Shown in pieces: positions 25,030-32,083 of a stretch of 32,083 bases of DNA (position 1 is its first letter; each line of letters starts with the position of its first letter). The notes under the pieces were generated by a model, which made no database searches, was not told where the DNA came from, and was given only the letters and a program-made list of their open reading frames with translations. The position numbers and the translations under genes were made by a program. Source of the stretch: Tannerella sp. (GTDB lineage: Bacteria; Bacteroidota; Bacteroidia; Bacteroidales; Tannerellaceae); contig JAISUI010000003.1 of NCBI GenBank assembly GCA_031272155.1, forward strand, positions 1 through 32,083, read 5' to 3'.

Positions 25030-27729
25030 ATGGAAATTGCAAATAAATATGACCCTTCGTGCGTGGAGGAAAAATGGTACCGATATTGGTTGGAGAACAA
25101 ATTTTTCCATTCAGAACCTGATGAACGTGAGCCTTTTACGGTAGTTATTCCGCCGCCGAACGTCACGGGCGTGCTCCACATGGGACACATGCTCAACAAC
25201 ACGATTCAGGATATCCTTGTGCGTCGCGCAAGGATGAAAGGCCGCAACGCATGTTGGGTGCCGGGTACTGACCATGCTTCTATCGCCACCGAAGCTAAAG
25301 TGGTGGCCAAACTCGCCGATGAAGGCGTCAAAAAAAGCGATCTCACCCGCGAACAGTTTCTCGAACATGCCTGGGAATGGACACGCAAACATGGCGGTAT
25401 CATCCTTGAGCAACTGAAAAAACTCGGAGCGTCGTGCGACTGGGATCGTACGTGCTTCACGATGGACGAGAAACGCTCCGAAAGCGTCACTAAAGTTTTT
25501 GTGGATTTGTATAATAAGGGACTGATATATAGAGGTGTTCGCATGGTCAATTGGGATCCTGCCGCCAAAACAGCCCTCTCCGATGAGGAGGTGAATTACA
25601 AAGAGCAGCAAGGGAAGTTGTATTATTTAAGATACAAAATTGTTCCAGACCGTCATTCTGGCGAACGTCAGAATCCCCTGAATAATGAAGGGATTTCGGG
25701 TCAAACCCGCAATGCCGGGTGGGCTGTCGTCGCAACTACCCGCCCGGAAACCATTATGGGCGATACGGCGATGTGCATCAATCCGAATGACCCGAAAACA
25801 GCCTGGCTGAAAGGCAAAAGGGTAATCGTGCCGCTCGTAAACCGCGAAATCCCCGTTATTGAAGACGAATATGTGGATATGGAGTTTGGTACGGGTTGCC
25901 TCAAAGTGACGCCTGCGCATGACGTAAACGACTATATGCTCGGCGAGAAATATAACTTGCCGTCTATAGACATTTTCAACGACGATGGTACAATCAGCCC
26001 TGCCGGTCAGATTTACGTCGGAATGGACCGTTTTGACGTGCGCCGACAAATAGTGATAGACCTCGACGAAGCCGGACTGCTTGATAAAGTTGAAGATTAT
26101 ACCAATAAAGTGGGCTTTTCGGAGCGCACCAATGTGCCCATTGAGCCGAAGTTGTCCATGCAATGGTTTCTCAAAATGGAAGATCTGGCCAAACCTGCAT
26201 TGCAGGCGGTTGAAGATGACACCATCCGTTTTCATCCCGTTAAGTTTAAAAACATGTATCGCCATTGGATGAGTAACATCAAGGACTGGTGCATTTCGCG
26301 GCAGTTGTGGTGGGGACACCGGATTCCAGCATTTTATTTACCTCAGGGCGGTTTCGTTGTGGCCGAAACTCGTGAAGAAGCCTGCCGAAAGGCATTGTCC
26401 ATTGTTAATTATCCATTGTCTATGGACGATTTGCGTCAGGATGAAGATGTGTTGGACACGTGGTTTTCGTCGTGGCTGTGGCCTATCTCCGTGTTCGACG
26501 GCATTAATAAGCCTGACAACAAGGATATAAACTACTATTATCCGACTAACGATTTAGTTACCGCGCCTGAAATCATCTTTTTCTGGGTGGCGAGGATGAT
26601 TATTTCCGGTTTTGAATATCGCAAGTTGCCCTGTTTTTATAATGTTTATTTTACGGGTATTGTACGTGATAAACTGGGCAGGAAAATGTCGAAGTCGCTT
26701 GGCAATTCACCCGACCCGATTGAACTGATGAACAAATATGGCGCCGACGGTGTGCGGATGGGCATGTTGCTCTCGTCGCCCGCCGGCAACGACCTGCCTT
26801 TTGACGAGGCGCTTTGCGAGCAGGGGCGCAACTTTAACAATAAGATTTGGAATGCGTTTCGATTAGTAAAGGGATGGAATATAGAAACGCAGGAGAAGAT
26901 GGCCATGTCCGAAACCAATGCTGTAGCCATTCGGTGGTTTGAAACCAAATTGTCGGAAGTAATTGCAATCGTTGACGATTTGTTCGATAAATACCGTATT
27001 TCGGAGGCCTTGATGGAAGTTTACAAACTGTTCTGGGACGAGTTTTCGTCGTGGTATCTTGAAATGGTAAAACCGGCTTATGGTCAGGCTATTGACCGCG
27101 GGACATACGATGCGACGCTCCGTTTCTTCGACGCGTTACTGCGGTTGCTGCATCCGTTTATGCCGTTTATTACCGAAGAGTTATGGCAGGCGCTGGAAGA
27201 ACGGAAAGCGGGCGAGAGCATTATGATAGCGCAAGCGCCTCCCAGCTCTTCTTCCGAAGGAAAAGAAACGGAAGAAAGGCTTAACGAATCGTTCAAGGAA
27301 ATCATTACAGGCATCCGCGCCATTCGCGCCCAGAAAAACATACCGAACAAAGAATTGCTTGAATTACAGATACTGGGCGAATATGACCCGATGTTTTCGC
27401 CGGTGATTATGAAATTAGCCGGTTTGTCGGCCGTTGCAACGGTGCACGAAAAGACGGCGGGCGCTGTTTCTTTCTTAGTCGGGACAACCGAATTTGCCAT
27501 TCCCCTGAATGCGTTGCTCAATGTAGAAGAAGAATTGGAGAAATTGAACGGTGAATTGGTGTATCAGCAAGGATTTCTTGCTTCGGTGATGAAAAAACTG
27601 GGCAATGAGAAGTTTGTGGCGAACGCCAAGCCGGAAATTGTAGCAAATGAACGAAAGAAACAAGCAGATGCGGAGAGTAAAATCAAAAGTCTGGAAGAAG
27701 CGATCGCTTCATTAAAAAAGGAAGTTTAA
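25030..27729 (+). CDS. valS: Valyl-tRNA synthetase
   Basis: [22 protein letters not shown] (HIGH-type), [68 protein letters not shown] at 25030 preferred over TTG at 25021. Confidence 0.96.
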   Translation: MEIANKYDPSCVEEKWYRYWLENKFFHSEPDEREPFTVVIPPPNVTGVLHMGHMLNNTIQDILVRRARMKGRNACWVPGTDHASIATEAKVVAKLADEGVKKSDLTREQFLEHAWEWTRKHGGIILEQLKKLGASCDWDRTCFTMDEKRSESVTKVFVDLYNKGLIYRGVRMVNWDPAAKTALSDEEVNYKEQQGKLYYLRYKIVPDRHSGERQNPLNNEGISGQTRNAGWAVVATTRPETIMGDTAMCINPNDPKTAWLKGKRVIVPLVNREIPVIEDEYVDMEFGTGCLKVTPAHDVNDYMLGEKYNLPSIDIFNDDGTISPAGQIYVGMDRFDVRRQIVIDLDEAGLLDKVEDYTNKVGFSERTNVPIEPKLSMQWFLKMEDLAKPALQAVEDDTIRFHPVKFKNMYRHWMSNIKDWCISRQLWWGHRIPAFYLPQGGFVVAETREEACRKALSIVNYPLSMDDLRQDEDVLDTWFSSWLWPISVFDGINKPDNKDINYYYPTNDLVTAPEIIFFWVARMIISGFEYRKLPCFYNVYFTGIVRDKLGRKMSKSLGNSPDPIELMNKYGADGVRMGMLLSSPAGNDLPFDEALCEQGRNFNNKIWNAFRLVKGWNIETQEKMAMSETNAVAIRWFETKLSEVIAIVDDLFDKYRISEALMEVYKLFWDEFSSWYLEMVKPAYGQAIDRGTYDATLRFFDALLRLLHPFMPFITEELWQALEERKAGESIMIAQAPPSSSSEGKETEERLNESFKEIITGIRAIRAQKNIPNKELLELQILGEYDPMFSPVIMKLAGLSAVATVHEKTAGAVSFLVGTTEFAIPLNALLNVEEELEKLNGELVYQQGFLASVMKKLGNEKFVANAKPEIVANERKKQADAESKIKSLEEAIASLKKEV
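25645..25722 (+). repeat. Putative palindromic repeat element inserted in frame in valS (multi-hairpin, ~78 bp)
   Basis: Encodes [26 protein letters not shown] between YLRYKIV and [14 protein letters not shown]. Stems: ATTCTG/CAGAAT (25655-25674), AATCCC/GGGATT (25672-25695), CGGGT/ACCCG (25697-25709). The minus strand reads [23 protein letters not shown] and [23 protein letters not shown]. Confidence 0.7.
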
Positions 27730-27746
27730 TTTAAAAGAATAACTAT

Positions 27747-28610
27747 ATGGAAAATTCAAGAAGAAATTTTATGAAACAGGGAATGGCCGGCGCTTTATTG
27801 CTGGGAGCAGCCCCTGCGGCTTTCGTTTCGTGCAACATCCCTTCCGAAAAAAATGAACCGGTGGGAGTTACGCCAAAGGCGACAAATCCTTTTCGTTTAG
27901 GAATGGCGGGTTTCACGTTTGTGAACTTTGACCTGGAAACGACGTTGAAAACGATGCAACGGCTTGACGTTCATTATCTGTGCATCAAGAATTTTCATTT
28001 GCCGTTCGACAGTACGGACGAGCAAATCAAGGCATTTCATGAGCAATGCGCTTCCTATGGCGTCACCGGTTATGGGGTAGGGCCTATTTACATGAAATCG
28101 GAAAAGGAAATAGACGATGGTTTTGCGTATGCCAAACGGGTAGGCGTTAAGTTGATTGTTGGCGTGCCCGAATATGAACTGTTGCCTTATGTGGACAAGA
28201 AGGTAAAAGAGTATGATTTTCACTATGCTATTCATTTGCATGGGCCTGATATTAAGACATATCCGGATGCTAAAGATGCATGGGAACATACAAAAGACTT
28301 AGATCCGCGCATAGGGATGTGTCTTGACATCGGTCATGACCTTCGTAATGGTTGCGATCCGGTTGCCGATTTGCAGCAGTACCATACCCGCGTGTTTGAC
28401 ATGCACATCAAGGATGTGACGGATTCAACCAAAGCGGGTGTAGGCATCGAATTGGGACGCGGCAAAATTGATTTCCCTGCGCTCGTAAAGATGATGCGTA
28501 AGGTGAATTATTCGGGCGTATGTAGCCTTGAATACGAGAAAGACATGAAAGATCCGTTCTTCGGCATTGCCGAATCCATCGGGTATTTCAAGGCGATAAG
28601 CGCATATTAG
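27747..28610 (+). CDS. Sugar phosphate isomerase/epimerase (xylose isomerase-like TIM barrel), exported
   Basis: N-terminal SRRNFMKQGMAGALLLGAAPAAFVSC Tat/lipoprotein-like signal; YAIHLHGPD, GMCLDIGHDLRNG, VFDMHIKDVT, CSLEYEKDMKDPFFGIAESIGYFK. Confidence 0.9.
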   Translation: MENSRRNFMKQGMAGALLLGAAPAAFVSCNIPSEKNEPVGVTPKATNPFRLGMAGFTFVNFDLETTLKTMQRLDVHYLCIKNFHLPFDSTDEQIKAFHEQCASYGVTGYGVGPIYMKSEKEIDDGFAYAKRVGVKLIVGVPEYELLPYVDKKVKEYDFHYAIHLHGPDIKTYPDAKDAWEHTKDLDPRIGMCLDIGHDLRNGCDPVADLQQYHTRVFDMHIKDVTDSTKAGVGIELGRGKIDFPALVKMMRKVNYSGVCSLEYEKDMKDPFFGIAESIGYFKAISAY

Positions 28611-28634
28611 TCCGGAATTTATTCTTTTGCACCA

Positions 28635-29684
28635 TTGTCGAGGCACGTCTGCTTTATTGTCCTCCTGCTGACAGCGTGCAGTTCGCTGCGTCAGATAGAG
28701 ATAGAAACGCTCCATCCTGCGGGAATCACATTCCCCGAAGGAGTGAAGACGGTGCTTGTTGTGAATAATGCGGCGTCCCAGACGGAAGTCCCTTATTTGA
28801 CTAAGTTGCCCCAAAAATTGTATGCAGATACGATTTCCGCAGACAGTACAGCCTACGATTTTTGCCTGGCATTAGCCTTGGCGATAGCGGATCCGCCCTA
28901 TTTTGAAGATGTCAGATTATTTGAAGGTTGCTATCGCGAAGACAGCAATGCTGTCGCGGACGTGTCGCTTACGCAAGATGATGTTTTGGCATTTTGCGAT
29001 GAGCATCAGGTTAATGCCGTAATTTCTTTAGACCAACTGTTGTTCAAAATAGAAGACAATTATGAGCAAACCTGGATGGGACTGACAGGCAATCTTAATT
29101 TCATTGTATCCGGCGTTTTGCGCACCTATTTGCCGGACAGGACAGGTCCATTAAACACTGTTTATCTGTCGGATACGATAGCGCCTGTTTGGAATAGCGA
29201 ATATTTTTATACCCTGCCTTCCATGAAAGAGTTGGCGATGGGTTTGCGGGAAGTATCCAACTATCTGGCAACCGGTAAGTCTAATCTTTTTGTGCCATAC
29301 TGGAATGAAGATGTGCGTTGGTATTACACCTCCTATTTATCCCAGTGGAAAGACGCGGCTGCACTGGCTGCCGTTGAAAATTGGAAAGATGCGGCTGCCA
29401 TCTGGTTGGCGCTCTACGAAAAAGCGCGTTCCTGGAAAGAAAAAGCGCGTCTGGCTTCCAACCTGGCGCTTACGGCAGAGATAAGCGGTGATTATGAAAA
29501 AGCGCTGTCCTGGGCAACCCTGTCTTATCAGATTTTTGAGGAACGGTTGGGCGATAGCCATGAATGGGTCAAACTGCAGAAAAAATACGTGGAAGTATTG
29601 GAATACCGCATCAATGCGGAGAAAAAATTGCATCTGCAGATGAAGCATGTTACAGGAATGGAAAAATGGAAGGATATGAGATAA
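28635..29684 (+). CDS. DUF6340-like lipoprotein with C-terminal TPR-like helices
   Basis: TTG start, short lipobox CFIVLLLTACSS; TLHPAGITFPEGVKTVLVVNNA; C-terminal repeats WKDAAALAAVENWKDAAAIWLALYEKARSWKEKARLASNLALTAEISGDYEKALSWA. Confidence 0.75.
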   Translation: MSRHVCFIVLLLTACSSLRQIEIETLHPAGITFPEGVKTVLVVNNAASQTEVPYLTKLPQKLYADTISADSTAYDFCLALALAIADPPYFEDVRLFEGCYREDSNAVADVSLTQDDVLAFCDEHQVNAVISLDQLLFKIEDNYEQTWMGLTGNLNFIVSGVLRTYLPDRTGPLNTVYLSDTIAPVWNSEYFYTLPSMKELAMGLREVSNYLATGKSNLFVPYWNEDVRWYYTSYLSQWKDAAALAAVENWKDAAAIWLALYEKARSWKEKARLASNLALTAEISGDYEKALSWATLSYQIFEERLGDSHEWVKLQKKYVEVLEYRINAEKKLHLQMKHVTGMEKWKDMR

Positions 29685-29758
29685 ATGCGATTGCCTGCCA
29701 TTCTGTCAATGGCAAGATTTTTGCAGTGAATAATAATGTAATTTAAACGGAAAACGAA

Positions 29759-30457
29759 ATGATAACATCAACAAACGCCCTGTACTGGGTGATTTTTATC
29801 GGAGTGGCTGTCTTGAGCTGGATAGTATCCTATCGCCTGAAAGCCAAGTTTGAGAAGTATTCAAAAATCCCGTTGCCCAACGGAATGTCGGGCTGCGACG
29901 TGGCAAAGAAGATGCTCGCCGACAACGGCATCTACGACGTCAGCGTTACCTGCGTGCCGGGGACGCTGACCGACCATTATAACCCCGCCAACCATACGGT
30001 CAACTTGAGTGAAGCTGTGTATAGCAGCCGCAGTGTGGCCGCTGCTGCCGTCGCCGCGCACGAGTGCGGACACGCCGTGCAGCACGCCCACGCCTACGCG
30101 CCGCTGAAAATGCGCTCGGCTTTAGTGCCAGTCGTACAGTTCTCGTCCAACATCGTGCAGTGGGTGCTGCTCGGCGGAATGTTGCTTCTGCGCTCGTTCC
30201 CGCAGTTGCTGCTGATCGGGATCGTGCTGTTTGCATGCACTACGTTGTTCAGTTTTATCACACTGCCGGTCGAAATCAACGCCAGCCGCCGCGCACTCGC
30301 ATGGCTCAGCAACGCCGGCATCACGAATATCGAAACGCATGACAAAGCTGAAGATGCCCTGCGCTCAGCCGCCTATACCTACGTCGTGGCTGCACTCGGC
30401 TCACTGGCAACGCTGCTCTATTACGTGATGATTTTCCTTGGCGGCAGACGGAATTAA
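29759..30457 (+). CDS. Zinc metallopeptidase, YugP-like membrane protease
   Basis: MSGCDVAKKMLADNGIYDVSVTCVPGTLTDHYNPANHTVNLSEAVYSSRSVAAAAVAAHECGHAVQHAHAYAPLKMRSALVPV; HECGH zinc motif plus TM helices. Confidence 0.93.
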   Translation: MITSTNALYWVIFIGVAVLSWIVSYRLKAKFEKYSKIPLPNGMSGCDVAKKMLADNGIYDVSVTCVPGTLTDHYNPANHTVNLSEAVYSSRSVAAAAVAAHECGHAVQHAHAYAPLKMRSALVPVVQFSSNIVQWVLLGGMLLLRSFPQLLLIGIVLFACTTLFSFITLPVEINASRRALAWLSNAGITNIETHDKAEDALRSAAYTYVVAALGSLATLLYYVMIFLGGRRN

Positions 30458-30488
30458 CGCATTTTTGATTGCGATCAATTTTTCCATG

Positions 30489-30518
30489 TTTGTTAATTGC
30501 TAATTGATTTTATATTTG
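30489..30518 (+). promoter_or_regulatory. Bacteroidetes promoter (-33 TTTG / -7 TATATTTG)
   Basis: TTTG 30489-30492, 18-nt spacer, TATATTTG 30511-30518, upstream of the ATG at 30538. Confidence 0.6.
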
Positions 30519-30537
30519 CGGGGATAATAACGTTTGT

Positions 30538-31728
30538 ATGAAGAAAACAGGATGTAAATTTGCAGGAGTGGCTGCAATCGCGATGTTTATTTCATGTTCC
30601 GGTGGCGTCAAAGAACCCGGATTTAAGAAGATTATCCTTTCGGACAAGTTCTATGCCGAAGGTTCCACATCGGGCGATTTTAATCGGGACGGCAAGCCTG
30701 ATGTTGTGGCAGGTCCGTATTGGTATGCAGGTCCTGCGTTCACAGAGAAACACGAGATTTATCCCGTCGAAGCATTTGATCCCGAAGAATACTCGGATAA
30801 CTTCATCGTGTTTGCCGCTGACTTAAACGGCGACGGATGGGATGATGTATTTGTTTGTCCTCACCCGGGCACAAAATCTTACTGGTATGAAAATCCGAAA
30901 GTGAGCGGTGTGCATTGGACTAAACATTTTGCACTCGACCAATTTGGCAACGAATCGCAGCAATGGACAGAAATCATCAAAGGTCAGGGGGCGGGTCCGC
31001 TCTATAATATGGATGGCAAACTCGGCTATGCCACTTTTGCTGTCATAGACGGGCTGCCTGATTGGACATTCCATCAAATTTCGACCGAAAATGAAAGGTA
31101 TCAACGATATACACACGGCATCGGGGCAGGCGATCTGAATAGCGATGGCTTGACGGATATTCTCGAAGCGGCGGGATGGTGGGAACAACCGAAAGAAACT
31201 GATAAAACGCCTTGGACATTTCATCCGTTTCAGTTTGCTGATGCCGCGTCGAATATGCTTGTTTTCGATGTTGACGGCGACAATCGGAACGATGTGGTTT
31301 GTGCCTGGCATTGCCACCTTTACGGACTTGTTTGGTGGAAACAAATTCAAAAAGACGGACAAATATCTTTTGAGAAAAATGAAATTCTACCAATTAATCC
31401 GAAGGAAAAACCCGATGCTTTGAGTTTCTCGCAAATGCATGCATTAGCGCAGGCAGACTTCAACGGCGACGGCCTGACGGATTTTGTAACCGGCAAACGG
31501 TTTTGGGCGCATGGCTCCAAAGGCGATGTGGAGGCAAATAATCCTGCCGTGTTGTATTGGTTTGAATTGAACCGGAACAGTGATGGCAGCGCAACTTTTA
31601 TCCCACATAAGATTGACGACAATAGCGGAGTCGGAATGCAAGTTTCAGTCGCTGAACTAAACGGCGATAAAACACCCGACATCATCGTATCAAACAAAAA
31701 GGGAACATTCCTGTTTTTGAGCGAATAG
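30538..31728 (+). CDS. FG-GAP/VCBS repeat-containing lipoprotein
   Basis: Lipobox AAIAMFISC; Ca-binding-like DFNRDGKPDVV, DLNGDGWDDVF, DLNSDGLTDIL, DVDGDNRNDVV, DFNGDGLTDFV, ELNGDKTPDII. Confidence 0.88.
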   Translation: MKKTGCKFAGVAAIAMFISCSGGVKEPGFKKIILSDKFYAEGSTSGDFNRDGKPDVVAGPYWYAGPAFTEKHEIYPVEAFDPEEYSDNFIVFAADLNGDGWDDVFVCPHPGTKSYWYENPKVSGVHWTKHFALDQFGNESQQWTEIIKGQGAGPLYNMDGKLGYATFAVIDGLPDWTFHQISTENERYQRYTHGIGAGDLNSDGLTDILEAAGWWEQPKETDKTPWTFHPFQFADAASNMLVFDVDGDNRNDVVCAWHCHLYGLVWWKQIQKDGQISFEKNEILPINPKEKPDALSFSQMHALAQADFNGDGLTDFVTGKRFWAHGSKGDVEANNPAVLYWFELNRNSDGSATFIPHKIDDNSGVGMQVSVAELNGDKTPDIIVSNKKGTFLFLSE

Positions 31729-31887
31729 GTTCGGCAAGTCCGACCGCGCTCGCCCCGTTTCTCTTGCGGATCGGAATATGCATTAAATAAAGCAAATATG
31801 AAAAAATTTTTTTGGCGGCATTTGCTGCCGTTAGGCACATGGTACAGGAAAATTCCCGACATACACGGCGAGCCCGAAAAAAATCAC

Positions 31888-31895
31888 TACCTTTG
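31888..31895 (+). promoter_or_regulatory. Bacteroidetes -7 box for hisS
   Basis: TACCTTTG, about 31 bp upstream of the ATG at 31926. Confidence 0.5.
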
Positions 31896-31925
31896 CAGCC
31901 GTAAATTTTTATCCTGACAAAACGT

Positions 31926-32083
31926 ATGCAGAAACCATCCATTCCCAAGGGGACGCGCGACTTCGCGCCCGAAGAGACGGCGCGGCGCAATTATATCTTC
32001 GACACCATCCGCGAAGTGTTTCACCTCTACGGCTACAGCCAGATCGAGACGCCGGCGATGGAGAACCTGTCAACGCTGACGGG
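31926..32083 (+). CDS. hisS: Histidyl-tRNA synthetase, N-terminal fragment (continues past the right edge)
   Basis: Own translation: [53 protein letters not shown], a typical HisRS N-terminus (PKGTRDF, IETPAME). Confidence 0.93.
   Translation, partial: MQKPSIPKGTRDFAPEETARRNYIFDTIREVFHLYGYSQIETPAMENLSTLT

Noticed and set aside
25627-26319. 230-aa minus-strand ORF containing [23 protein letters not shown]
   Set aside because: Not a gene: antisense of valS. The recognisable peptide is a translation of the repeat element and supports that finding instead.
31682-31990. 102-aa minus-strand ORF over the hisS promoter
   Set aside because: Overlaps the hisS start, the FG-GAP gene end and the promoter; no domain-like content.
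1-32083. tRNA/rRNA genes, CRISPR arrays, transposases, restriction or toxin-antitoxin systems
   Set aside because: Scanned by eye for T-loop GGTTCRA-type motifs, regularly spaced repeats and relevant protein motifs; nothing supportable found.

Overview
This looks like an ordinary chromosomal segment from a Bacteroidales/Bacteroidetes-type genome. The lineage is inferred from TAnnTTTG promoter boxes, a probable T9SS sorting tail, DUF1573, DUF6340, SSS/GalM genes and reverse rubrerythrin/PerR. It holds about 27 genes: an exported tandem zinc-ribbon protein (cut by the left edge, absent from the ORF track), an ABM-domain lipoprotein, reverse rubrerythrin + PerR/Fur, meaB, two DUF1573 proteins, folA/thyA, a 1794-aa Gly-rich/InlB-B-repeat surface protein, a SpoIIM/DUF4129/RDD membrane cluster, a collagen-like lipoprotein, an RlmL-like methyltransferase, an M28 peptidase, two tiny membrane proteins, an SSS symporter, class II aldolase, exported thioredoxin, GalM, valS, a TIM-barrel epimerase, a DUF6340 lipoprotein, a YugP-like Zn protease, an FG-GAP/VCBS lipoprotein and the 5' end of hisS. 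No tRNA, rRNA, CRISPR array, transposase or defence system was recognised. The strongest unusual signal is a ~78-bp multi-hairpin repeat-like element read in frame inside valS (25645-25722), resembling the gene-embedded palindromic elements known from Rickettsia. Next are a 69-bp in-frame direct-repeat insertion in galM, the architecture of the giant surface protein, a perfect inverted repeat that forms overlapping divergent promoters (14756-14786), and a pair of tiny two-TM proteins behind a 16-bp perfect palindrome.
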